Positions 25,601-34,022 of a DNA stretch of 64,000 bases are shown one piece after another. Source of the stretch: JAAXGI01 sp965206975 (GTDB taxonomy: Bacteria; Gemmatimonadota; Gemmatimonadetes; Longimicrobiales; Gaopeijiaceae); contig OZ242253.1 of NCBI GenBank assembly GCA_965206975.1, positions 2,666,001-2,730,000 on the forward strand. The letters run 5' to 3'. The notes under the pieces are model-generated. The model was given only the letters and a program-made list of their open reading frames with translations. It had not been told where the DNA came from and did no database searches. Every line of letters starts with the position of its first letter. The stretch's first letter is position 1. The position numbers were made by a program, and so were the translations under genes.

Positions 25601-25677
25601 AAGCTCCTCACTCCCCACCGCTAGGGGAGAAGTCAAAACCCTAATCCTTATCCGTCCACTGAAAGGGGGGCGCTTCA

Positions 25678-26020
25678 CAACGCCGATACGCCGAGTACTG
25701 AGATCGATGCCGATGTCCGGAGGCTGGTATCGGCCAGCCGGAATGTCTACTAGGTCGACCCCGATGGGCTAGCGCGACTGCACCCCGACATCATCGTAAC
25801 GCAGGACCACTGCGAAGTCTGCGCCGTCTCTCTTAGAGATGTGGAAGAGACCGTGTCGTGCCCGAACCTGCCCAAGGTCGACATCTGTTTGCCCGCCTGC
25901 CGCGCGACCTGGTTGACCTCCGCTGCGATTTCTTGAGAGCCGCTGCGGCTCTTAGGACTCCAGAGAGAGGTGAGGCACTGCTCGGCCGGTTTGACACCCG
26001 CCTTCACGAGCTTCAAGGTC
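25678..26020 (+). pseudogene. Cobalamin-binding (BtuF-like) protein, C-terminal piece
   Basis: Right of the IS3 element the frame continues with TEIDADVRRLVSASRNVY, an in-frame TAG, then GLARLHPDIIVTQDHCEVCA and VSLRDVEETVSC, a hallmark of cobalamin-type binding proteins. A frameshift near 25870 moves the rest to another frame (ALRTPERGEALLGRFDTRL). The gene is dead through an IS insertion, a nonsense codon and at least two frameshifts. No transporter genes remain nearby. Confidence 0.8.
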
Positions 26021-26123
26021 GTACATCAGCGGCCCGACTTCCGTCCCCCTGCGGGAGCCTCCCGAACCTTGGGGTCTGCGGACCCGTTGGGAGTCGCCGG
26101 CCCAAACGCGACTAGGAGGAGGC

Positions 26124-27299
26124 ATGATTCGTCAAGTCCGCAAGCTTACGCAAATCTCGTGTGTCGCTAGCCTTCTTGCTCCGGTGATTTCGGCTTGTGG
26201 TGGCACGGAGGCGACCGGGGTACAGGAGGCCGCCCGGGGCATGGAGGCGGACCACTTCGTTCCGTCGCGTACGGAGAATCTCTCGTGGGGTTGGTACCCG
26301 CTGGACAAGGAGCCCGTCCTCACCGTGCAGTCCGGAGAGACTGTCCGAGTCGAGACACTCACGCACGCGGGCTCCACACAGTCGGAAGATCCGGTAACCT
26401 ACCTCACAGAGTTGGGCGTGCCGCAGAACGAGATCCTCCCGGACGTGATCGACTTCTGGAGATCGAGAGAGGGACGAGAGCGGGCGGGCCGGAGTGGGCA
26501 TGTTATCACTGGCCCGATCTATGTGGAGGGGGCTGAGCCGGGCGATGTGCTCGAGGTACAGATTCTCGAGCTGGAACTCCGCGTTCCGTGGGGAGTCAAC
26601 AACACGAGCCCGACAGGTGGGGTGTTCGCGACCGACTACCCAGGTGCGCGGCCGGACGACCCGCTGCTGGACATTCCTCCGGGAACCCGTCATCTGATTC
26701 GAACGGGCGAGATGAACGGGCAGCAGGTTGCGTTCTTTTCCCCGAACATCCAGGTGCCGTTGGCACCATTCATGGGCATCCTGGCCGTCGCACCCGCCGA
26801 TCCGGCTGTCGGCCAGCCAGGTGTGACGCTACCGGGCGTCCAGGCCTCCCGTCCGCCGGGCCCCTTCGGGGGCAATCTGGACGTCAAGGACCTCGCCGCC
26901 GGAACCCGCCTCTACCTCCCCGTATTCCATCCCGGAGCACTCTTCTACACGGGCGACCCACACAGTGCGCAGGGAGACGGGGAGGTCAGCGGAACGGCGA
27001 TTGAGCAGTCGCTCACAGGAGTTTTCCGGTTCGTCGTGCACAAGGGGCAGAGCATCACTGGCCCATGGGCCGAAACGGAGACCCATTATCTGCTGATGGG
27101 AATCGATCTCGATCTGGACCGTGCCATGCGGAACGCGACGCGGGCCGTCGTGGATTTCCTCGTGCGCGAGAAGGAGCTGACCCCGGCCGAGGCGCTCTCT
27201 CTGGCCAGCGTGGCTGTGGATTTTCGCGTGGCTGAAGTCGTGGACCTCACCCAGGTCGTGGTTGGGCACGTTCCAAAAAACCTGTTTATCACGCCCTGA
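26124..27299 (+). CDS. Acetamidase/formamidase-family lipoprotein
   Basis: 391 residues with a very good ribosome site (AGGAGGAGG). The signal ends in a lipobox (VISAC, Cys25), so the protein is probably anchored in the envelope. This is unusual, because characterised family members are cytoplasmic amidases. Family blocks: the SGETVRVETLTHAGS region, VITGPIYVEGAEPGDVLEVQ, FFSPNIQVPLAPFMGILAVA, PGPFGGNLDVKDLAAGTRL and YLPVFHPGALFYTGDPHSAQ, containing the metal-binding His/Asp residues. It should hydrolyse small amides or related compounds in the periplasm. An S9 peptidase follows after 75 bases. Confidence 0.88.
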   Translation: MIRQVRKLTQISCVASLLAPVISACGGTEATGVQEAARGMEADHFVPSRTENLSWGWYPLDKEPVLTVQSGETVRVETLTHAGSTQSEDPVTYLTELGVPQNEILPDVIDFWRSREGRERAGRSGHVITGPIYVEGAEPGDVLEVQILELELRVPWGVNNTSPTGGVFATDYPGARPDDPLLDIPPGTRHLIRTGEMNGQQVAFFSPNIQVPLAPFMGILAVAPADPAVGQPGVTLPGVQASRPPGPFGGNLDVKDLAAGTRLYLPVFHPGALFYTGDPHSAQGDGEVSGTAIEQSLTGVFRFVVHKGQSITGPWAETETHYLLMGIDLDLDRAMRNATRAVVDFLVREKELTPAEALSLASVAVDFRVAEVVDLTQVVVGHVPKNLFITP

Positions 27300-27374
27300 C
27301 GAGATCGGGACCGGCCCGCCGCCGGTGCGCGGGAGCCGGTGCCGATCCGTCTGATCAGAGTCACGGAGGTGAGG

Positions 27375-29930
27375 ATGTCTAAAGTCGTGTCGAGACGCCC
27401 GCTTTGCGCGCTCACGAGGATCGTCCCGTTATCGGTCCTGTTCTTTGCCGCTCCCACAGTCGGGTCCGCAGCCGTGCAGCAGACGGGCCCGGCGGCGGAA
27501 AACCCGGACCACGAAACGTATATGCTCCCCCCGTCCGAGGTACGGGGGCTGTTAACCACGGACAAGAGCTACGCCACGCTGGACTACATGAGCCCAGACG
27601 GAGACCACTTTCTCGTCCCGGTCGGCACGGACCTTTCGACTCTGGATCTCATGTCGCGGGAGACGTACAGGCTCGCGGAACTGGAGTTGAGGCCGAGTAT
27701 GGATCGGTTGTGGCATCTCGATACTTACGGCATCTACGACTTTCGCTTCTACTCACTGAGCCAGCGGAGAAACATCGAAGTAGACCTTCCGGGGGCCACC
27801 TTTGCGAGTGACTTCACCTGGTCTCCTGACGGGGCCCGAATCGCCTTCTTGGCCCACCTACCCGAGGGCACAGAAGTGTGGACCGCTGAGGCCGCAACGG
27901 GTCGGACGCGCCGCCTGAGCGATACCCGGGTCCTGGCCACGCTGGGAACGAGCGCGCAAGGGCAGGGGAGCCAGCCCTCGAGGATGATCCAGTGGACGCC
28001 CGAGGGAACTGTTCTGACCCTCATCGTGCCTCCGGATCGTGCGGGAGAGCCGACGGAGCCGGAGCTACCCCTCGGACCGTTGACTCGTCGGACGCGGCCG
28101 GAGCCTACCGGCAGTCCGACCTATCCGTACCTCCTCGAAGATGCGCACGACGAGACACTCTTCGAGTACTACACTCGCAGTCAGCTCGCTGAGCTCGCCG
28201 AGGGCCGTCCCCCCGTCCTTCTGGGTCCACCCCAGATGTATGAGTCCATCTCCCTCAGTGTGGACGGCCGTCATATTCTCGCGAGCCATATCGAGCGTCC
28301 GTTCTCCTTTATCACGAGCTATCGCGGTTTCCCGCGCCACACGGTGATCATCGACCGGCATGGCACGCTCGTGGCGACGCTGGACGAAGAGCCGCTGCAA
28401 GAAGCGCGAACCCGGGACGAGGATTACGACACCGGACCTCGGGGATTCACCTGGAGACCGGACGGGGCGGGCCTGAGCTACGTGGAGCGGCGCGCCTCGC
28501 GGTCGGAGGAAGAGGAGCGTGAGCCTCTCCCTGACCGGATCATGCTGTTGGAGCCGCCGTTCGACCTCGGTGCGGCTCGCGTATTGGCAGAGAGCGAGGA
28601 CCCGATCGAGTCGGTCGTCTACTCCAACGACGGGCGGCGGGCCTTCGCCGCCGTCGAGAGGGACGCTCAGAGTGCCCTCGCGTTCTGGGAGCTGGGGTCA
28701 CCCGACCCGGACCGAAGGCTCCTGGTAGAATTTCACGACACCGCCGACCCCACGGAGCTGCCGGGTGAACTCGTCACCCTGGATACCTCGAACGGTCTGA
28801 GCTATGCGATGATCTCCAGCGATGGGACCGCCGCGTTCCTGGAGGGCCTAGGATACCAGCCCGACTTTCGTCCCCGCCCATTCGTCGACCGCGTACGCCT
28901 CGAGGACCGAGCCCGAACTCGGCTCTTCGAGGGGGCCAGGGACGCCTTGGAGCAGCTACTCGTGCCCCTCGACCCCGATGCGAATCGCATGATCGTGAGT
29001 CGTGAGTCCGTGACTGATTTTCCGGACAGCTACCTGTGGAGTGATGGAGTGTGGGGAGAGAATCTGACCAGTAACCTAGACCCCTTCCCGGAGATCACGG
29101 CGGTCCGACGCATTGACTTCGACTTCGAGCTCCCCGACGGACTCGTCGTTCAAGGTCGGGTCTCGATGCCGGTGGGGTGGCGTGGGGGCGACGGCCCCGT
29201 GCCGGCTATCTTCTGGACTTACCCCCGGGAGTATGAGGAAGCCGACGAGTACGAGCACGCGGCGATTCGCGCCCGCAACCGCAACGCGTTCACGCATTTA
29301 AGTTGGCTTCGGTGGTCCGATATCTGGCTCACCCAAGGGTACGCGCTGGTCCACCCCGATATCCCCGTGATCGGAGAAAACTACAACGACACATACATCG
29401 CGAGCCTCCTTCGCGCGATGTACGGAGCCATTCGGGCAGTCGACAGCCTCAGTCTGGTGGACATCGACCGCATCGGACACGGTGGGCACAGCTACGGGGC
29501 TTTCGCCACAGCGAACGTGCTAGCCAACGCGCCGTACTTCAGAGCTGGGATCGCTGGCGACGGAGCCTACAACCGGTCCCTTACCCCCGACGGATTCCAA
29601 GCAGAGGGACGTAGCATCTGGGAGGCACCCCAGACGTACATCGAGATGTCTCCGTTCTTCAGGGCGGATCAGATCGACGCGCCGCTCCTCCTGTACCACG
29701 GAGGAGACGACAACAACACCGGGACCTTCCCGATCCAGTCGCGGCGGATGATCTCCGCGCTCACGATGCTGGGCAAGACGGCGGTGCTGTACGAGTATCC
29801 CTTCGAGTCGCACACGCCGCGGGCGATCGAGAACAAGCTGGACATGTGGGCCCGATTCATCGACTGGTTCGACACGTACGTCAAAGAGAGGGACGAAGAG
29901 CCCGTGAGCGTCTCCCAAGAACCTCGATGA
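27375..29930 (+). CDS. Secreted prolyl-oligopeptidase-family (S9) serine peptidase
   Basis: 851 residues from ATG 27375 (GGAGGTGAGG upstream); the frame extends to 27339 but without a ribosome site. A signal peptide (to about residue 35) is followed by a beta-propeller-like region with a DFTWSPDGARIAFLAHLPEG repeat, then an alpha/beta-hydrolase domain. The triad is visible: Ser706 in GHGGHSYGAF, Asp near 778 in YHGGDDNNTG and His813 in FESHTPR. It resembles the large glutamyl/dipeptidyl S9 enzymes that degrade peptides in the periplasm. It may work with the preceding amidase-like lipoprotein in peptide salvage (inference). Confidence 0.9.
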   Translation: MSKVVSRRPLCALTRIVPLSVLFFAAPTVGSAAVQQTGPAAENPDHETYMLPPSEVRGLLTTDKSYATLDYMSPDGDHFLVPVGTDLSTLDLMSRETYRLAELELRPSMDRLWHLDTYGIYDFRFYSLSQRRNIEVDLPGATFASDFTWSPDGARIAFLAHLPEGTEVWTAEAATGRTRRLSDTRVLATLGTSAQGQGSQPSRMIQWTPEGTVLTLIVPPDRAGEPTEPELPLGPLTRRTRPEPTGSPTYPYLLEDAHDETLFEYYTRSQLAELAEGRPPVLLGPPQMYESISLSVDGRHILASHIERPFSFITSYRGFPRHTVIIDRHGTLVATLDEEPLQEARTRDEDYDTGPRGFTWRPDGAGLSYVERRASRSEEEEREPLPDRIMLLEPPFDLGAARVLAESEDPIESVVYSNDGRRAFAAVERDAQSALAFWELGSPDPDRRLLVEFHDTADPTELPGELVTLDTSNGLSYAMISSDGTAAFLEGLGYQPDFRPRPFVDRVRLEDRARTRLFEGARDALEQLLVPLDPDANRMIVSRESVTDFPDSYLWSDGVWGENLTSNLDPFPEITAVRRIDFDFELPDGLVVQGRVSMPVGWRGGDGPVPAIFWTYPREYEEADEYEHAAIRARNRNAFTHLSWLRWSDIWLTQGYALVHPDIPVIGENYNDTYIASLLRAMYGAIRAVDSLSLVDIDRIGHGGHSYGAFATANVLANAPYFRAGIAGDGAYNRSLTPDGFQAEGRSIWEAPQTYIEMSPFFRADQIDAPLLLYHGGDDNNTGTFPIQSRRMISALTMLGKTAVLYEYPFESHTPRAIENKLDMWARFIDWFDTYVKERDEEPVSVSQEPR

Positions 29931-30118
29931 GCAACTCGGTTGGCGGTATCCGCGCCGATATCGGGAGAGCGTGGCCGTGGGTGCCCTCCGGGTCATCTCG
30001 ATGTTGATGCCACACGGGCCGGCCGCCAGTTCTGGGCTCGCGATGGACTGAGAAATACAGTCAGGTCTGGATCGATGGTGGGCCGAAACCTACTTGCTGG
30101 ACCTCTGAGCGGGCCGCC

Positions 30119-30147
30119 TTAGCGGCAGCCCATGTCCAGGTTAGAAT
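30119..30147 (+). promoter_or_regulatory. Promoter of DUF3565-DUF1971 gene, leaderless
   Basis: TTAGCG (30119-30124), 17-bp spacer, TAGAAT (30142-30147). The ATG at 30154 begins only six bases after the -10, which implies that transcription starts at or next to the start codon. No ribosome site is present. Confidence 0.5.
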
Positions 30148-30153
30148 CACGGC

Positions 30154-30648
30154 ATGCAACGCTCAATCGTCGGTTTCCGCTTGGATGCGGCTGGTGAGTG
30201 GACGGCCCTGTTGAGCTGCGGCCACCCGCAGCACGTCCGGCACGATCCTCCATTGGTCAACCGTCCCTGGGTATTGTTCGCTGCGGGACGGAGCGAGCGG
30301 CTGGGTCAACAGCTCGACTGTGTCCGGTGCGAGCAGATGGAACTGCCAAGCCACTACGTTCCGTATGGGCAAACGCGGGAATTCACGGCGGGCTCGATGC
30401 CGCTGGCACTACGCGCCAAACACGCCACTCGAGCGGGCACTTGGGCAAGAATCGTCGTGACGGAAGGGATAGTGCGCTATCAGGCCCCACAGCTCGGGAT
30501 CGACGCACGGCTCTCGCCGGACAATGGCGGTGTCATAGTACCCGAGGTGCCGCACACGGTGGAGCCATCCGGGGCCACGCGATTCTTTCTCGTATTCTAC
30601 CGTGCCCCCGACGAAGGGACTCCGGTGGTGCCCTCCGACAGCATGTAG
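30154..30648 (+). CDS. DUF3565-DUF1971 fusion protein
   Basis: 164 residues in two domains. Residues 1-63 match DUF3565 (SCGHPQHVRHDPP, NRPWVLFAAG, LDCVRCEQ, with possible metal-binding His/Cys). Residues 64-155 match DUF1971, a cupin-like domain related to the TehB/tellurite-resistance N-terminal region (GTWARIVVTEGIVRYQ, PEVPHTVEP). Both usually occur as separate small proteins, often beside one another. No signal peptide, so it is cytoplasmic. Specific function unknown; a redox or metal/metalloid stress role is only a guess. Confidence 0.82.
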   Translation: MQRSIVGFRLDAAGEWTALLSCGHPQHVRHDPPLVNRPWVLFAAGRSERLGQQLDCVRCEQMELPSHYVPYGQTREFTAGSMPLALRAKHATRAGTWARIVVTEGIVRYQAPQLGIDARLSPDNGGVIVPEVPHTVEPSGATRFFLVFYRAPDEGTPVVPSDSM

Positions 30649-31132
30649 CCGAGCCTCGCTCCTGATCGGGATCGGGCAACCGGCAGGCCGGGTCCCAACG
30701 TTGACGTCCGCATTGCCCACCGTTGCCACCTACTGACCCCCCCTAGCCTCCGTGGATGCCAGAGCTCTCTGGACATGGGTCGTTCCGTCGCCGGTACCGG
30801 CGCCACAAGGCGAGGCGCAACGCGAGTGCCATCGTCTCTCTGGCCTTCCTAAGCCGCTCACACTGCAATTCGCGGGCCTCGGTCTTCGAACTGCCGTCGA
30901 CCCTCGGTTATCGCGTACCGTCCGCACTGCAGTATGTTGTCCGAGGCCTTGTTGACGCTCGTTCATTGTAGGTGCGGCCGCGGGCGCCCAACGCGCTGGC
31001 TGGAACGGACGGCCGAGTCCTCAGTTGCGCCAAGCCCGCGGGGGTGGTGATTCGAGGCTTCTCGTGGTTTGCTGGCCGCCTCAGCCAAGTTGGCACCTGT
31101 GTCGGAAGACGCTCACTTCAAGGAGTTCTAAC
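30649..31132. other. Gene-free stretch
   Basis: No gene, RNA or repeat recognised in 484 bases. AAGGAG near 31119 is the ribosome site of the cupin gene that follows. Confidence 0.4.
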
Positions 31133-31699
31133 ATGCGCTTTTTCCTCCCACCCTTCCTCTCAGCCCTCGTGACCTTCGTCGCGATCCACGCCGAAGGACA
31201 ACAGAGCCCCGATGGGACCGATATCTACGCAGAGGACATCGAGACCGTCCTTGAGAACATGATCGGCGTGACGATCGATCGGCAGCTCAAGGTGGCCGAT
31301 ATCGGTGACGTTAACGTGGGCGTGGGAATCCTGCATAGAACGGGTGAGCACGACAGCGACGGTGCTCATGCGGGTCTCATACACGCGCAGGTCACGGAGG
31401 TCTATGTCGTGCTCTCCGGCGGTGGCACACTGGTTACCGGCGGCGAGGTGTTCAACCGTAGCGAGCTGCTCTATACCGACGGGGCTCAGTCCGAGGGCGG
31501 TATTGCAATCGGCCCCAGCTACAATGCCGAGTCGCGGGGTGGGTTCGAGCGGGAGATCGAAGTGGGGGACATCGTGATCATCCCGGCGGGCACGACGCAT
31601 ATCTGGACTTCCATCCCTGACCATGTCACCTACCTGAGCATCCGCGTCGATCCGGATCAGGTGCTCCCGACCGGCTACGTGAATCCGGAGATCCGTTGA
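31133..31699 (+). CDS. Secreted cupin-domain protein
   Basis: 188 residues. Signal peptide (RFFLPPFLSALVTFVAIHAE), then a cupin barrel: RTGEHDSDGAHAGLIHAQVT supplies the histidine-rich first motif, VLSGGGTLVTGGEV the turn, and GDIVIIPAGTTHIW the second motif with its terminal His. Ribosome site AAGGAG nine bases upstream. Periplasmic; substrate unknown. Same class as the partial gene at position 1 but not a close copy by eye. Confidence 0.85.
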   Translation: MRFFLPPFLSALVTFVAIHAEGQQSPDGTDIYAEDIETVLENMIGVTIDRQLKVADIGDVNVGVGILHRTGEHDSDGAHAGLIHAQVTEVYVVLSGGGTLVTGGEVFNRSELLYTDGAQSEGGIAIGPSYNAESRGGFEREIEVGDIVIIPAGTTHIWTSIPDHVTYLSIRVDPDQVLPTGYVNPEIR

Positions 31700-31952
31700 C
31701 TTCCCAGCCGGCCGCACGCTCAAGGCGGGATCGACGAGGACGGCTGCGGGAAGTTCTCGAAATGGCTGCCTTCCTGCACTCCCGCGGCCTTACGCAGGTG
31801 TCGGGGCTGTCTCAGGATTAGTGAATTTATCGAATCCCGGTAGACCGGAGCTGACCCGATCCGCCGCAGCCGTTTGCTTCCCATCTTCTGAGGAAACCTT
31901 CGGACATCGCACCCTTGGGACACGACCTGAACCTCTGGTGCGCTGACAACAA

Positions 31953-32546
31953 GTGTCCCGACTCTGCGCGACCCGTTCGTGGGCGACTCCAGCCCTCCTG
32001 CTTCCGCTTGGCGCTCCCAGTTGCCACGGGCCCAGCACGGTCAGCCCTTTCCGCGTTCAGCCCCCGAGACCGGTTGAGCAGATGGAAGTTGCGGCGCTGG
32101 TCGCCATCCCGCCTCTGGAAGAGGGGGAGAAGCTGGCACCCGGCCTAGTCGATCTTTCGCTGCTGGACCCGGGCTGCAATTCGACATTCGCTATGCAGGG
32201 AGCAACAACTTTGTCGGCGCACCCTTTTCCCGACTGGCCAAAGCCTACCTCCAGCGGCCAGTCGCTGAAGCCCTGACCGCAGCCCATGAGGAGTTGCACC
32301 GAGAGGGAGTGGGCTTGATCACCGTCGACGCCCACCGTCCTTGGTACCTGCCCTGAATGTTCTGGGAGGCGACGTCTGAGAGTCTTCGGCAATTCGCGGC
32401 TGACCCGGCTTCAGGAACTCGGCATAACCACGGGGCAGCAGTCGATCTAACCCTCTATCCCTATGAGCTGGTGGCACTTCGACCACGGAACCTGATCCGA
32501 ATATCCGATCGTGGATCTGGCCGTCGAAGCACTGGAAGTCCTTTAG
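31953..32546 (+). pseudogene. D-Ala-D-Ala dipeptidase (VanX/DdpX-like) lipoprotein, decayed
   Basis: GTG 31953 begins a lipoprotein signal (LLLPLGAPSC) and runs to LVDLSLLDPG. A frameshift near 32175 leads to LQFDIRYAGSNNFVGAPFSR and GLITVDAHRPWYLP, then TGA, then GTRHNHGAAVDLTLYP (zinc-ligand motif HxxGxAxD). An internal deletion and another frame give SWWHFDHGT (third zinc ligand), a TGA and the usual tail EYPIVDLAVEALEVL. All key metal ligands can still be seen, so decay is recent. The intact enzyme would cleave D-Ala-D-Ala. 31700-31952 holds no gene. Confidence 0.8.
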
Positions 32547-32641
32547 AGCACAGGAGGGCGAGTTTCGATCCGGAGCAGCAGTCCCGGCTTCTAGCACCCG
32601 GATTTCAGACTCTTGACGACCGGCCCGAATGGAGGCCGGCG

Positions 32642-33004
32642 TCAGCCCGCCACATACTCCTCCGCTCCCATGAAGTGCAGGGAGCTGTAGGCTTCGTCCC
32701 CGACGACCCAGGCATCGTGTCCGGCGCCGATGGCGAACAGGTCGCCCGGCTGCATCACCACCTCGCGCCCGTCCGCCATCCGGACCATCATCTTCCCGGT
32801 TTCCACCATTCCGATATGATCGGTCTCGCAGAATTGTCGAGCCTCAACCGCTCCCACGTGCTCGGACCAGACCCACCCCGGTTCGTACCGAGCCCGAGCA
32901 ATCGCCATCGGGCCTACCTGGACGAGGGAGAGGCTTCCCTTCTCGAAGTGGCGCACTTCGTCGGGGGCGTCCAGACGCTTAATGAGCAACAGTGCGTCCA
33001 TCAT
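32642..33004 (-). CDS. Small cytoplasmic cupin protein
   Basis: 120 residues. A single cupin domain: WSEHVGAVEARQFCETDHIG, VETGKMMVRMADGREVVMQP, GDLFAIGAGHDAWVVGDEAY. Start ATG at 33004 (followed by a second ATG) with GAAGGAG upstream; the frame extends to 33100 without support. No signal peptide. Opposite in direction to its neighbours and probably monocistronic. Function unknown. Confidence 0.8.
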   Translation of the reverse strand: MMDALLLIKRLDAPDEVRHFEKGSLSLVQVGPMAIARARYEPGWVWSEHVGAVEARQFCETDHIGMVETGKMMVRMADGREVVMQPGDLFAIGAGHDAWVVGDEAYSSLHFMGAEEYVAG

Positions 33005-33112
33005 TCTGACTCCTTCACTTGTGGCCGTGATCCAGCCGGGCGGATTTGCATCTAGACGGCCATTTCGGAACCGAACCCGGCAAACTGGGAGCTGCCGCAC
33101 GGCTTGCCGGCG

Positions 33113-33345
33113 TTATCTGCCCATGAGCGCAAGCAGGGCAACGACCGTCGACTGGACACCGGTCTGGCCGGACCCGGCGCGATCTTGCAGAACGACGAGT
33201 GATGGCTCGGCACGGGCAGTCGGCCCGCCGCGGCACGCTCGAAGTCGTCCGGCGGCGTACCACCGACCCACCAGAATACGCTTGGGATCTCTGGGTCGAC
33301 CACGAAGTAGCCGAACTCCTCACCATCATGCCGTGCTGCGACTCC
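33113..33345 (-). pseudogene. M20-family amidohydrolase, C-terminal remnant
   Basis: The minus strand reads GEEFGYFVVDPEIPSVFWWV then GGTPPDD, and ends in another frame with QTGVQSTVVALLALMGR and TAA at 33113. This matches the C-terminal end of M20 peptidases/amidohydrolases (S/E-E-D/E-F-G motif, where the Glu is a metal ligand). The N-terminal 300 or so residues are absent and one frameshift is present. Confidence 0.6.
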
Positions 33346-33748
33346 TCCTAGAATTCCAAACCTGCGCCAAGCCCGCTGTGAGCGTTGCCGGGCGATGCAG
33401 CGCCCTCCCAGATCCCCACCTGCTCACGCCCAGGCTCGGGTGGTCCCGAAGGTTCCGCGCTCGTGACCCGCTGACACCTGTCAAGGTTGCGTCTCTGGGA
33501 GCCGTGGGGAAGGCTCCCGTGCTGGTTTCGTCCGGGCGAGGTGGCCAGTGAGACGCCGTGTTGTCCCTAGTACCGCATCTTGCCGCTGGCTCGGACAGGC
33601 TGAACCGATGCGCCGTGGGAAACAGCCACCCGTCGCGCGTCTCGTGGGCGTTTTGGGAGGGCACGAGAGGAGTGCCGTTGCGACTCGCCTCGGATTTATT
33701 GTTGCCGGCTCCTGACCCGGTAGAAGGGGCGTAGGACCCGGCGACGAT
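33346..33748. other. Gene-free stretch between remnants
   Basis: No gene, RNA or repeat recognised. Confidence 0.35.
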
Positions 33749-33826
33749 GGAGCGGACTCCACTGACCTCGCGGCGCGTCATGGCGGCGGCCAGCCTCGGG
33801 CTCCTCGCCTTCCTCGGGACTCGCTG
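33749..33826 (+). pseudogene. C-terminal remnant of a plug-type secreted protein
   Basis: Reads DPATMERTPLTSRRVMAAAS and LGLLAFLGTR before TGA, aligned along its length with the end of the gene at 10434 (DPVTAEGSPLSWRRVVAAVG, LVLLAFFGTR). An in-frame TAG precedes it and the plug domain is missing. 33827-34022 contains no gene. Confidence 0.7.
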
Positions 33827-34022
33827 ATGGCGACCGGGGGGAGTCCGACACGAGCGTGCGTCTCCGAAGCGCAGCGGCGCTCGCGGCCTGACTCCGCTCT
33901 CCGCGGGCGGACCGTGGATCGGCGGCGGCCAGAAGCCCGAGCGGCGAGTTGATTCCAATACGCCGGGCGACCGCTAGCGTCCGGGCGCGCAACAGGCAAA
34001 CCGACTCGGCAGCCCTCGGTCT

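Larger units (their letters stand above)
22695..25677 (+). mobile_element. IS3-family insertion sequence (interrupted by IS1380)
   Basis: Ends are imperfect inverted repeats, both starting TGAAG, rich in C, with GTGGACG at the same offset (18 bases in) and TAA thereafter. It contains orfA (22749), orfB split by an IS1380-type element, and a GC hairpin (25584-25600) near the right end. Flanking bases (CAC left, CAA right) suggest a mutated 3-bp target duplication. Without the nested element it would be about 1.3 kb, normal for IS3. It interrupts the cobalamin-binding gene. Confidence 0.85.
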
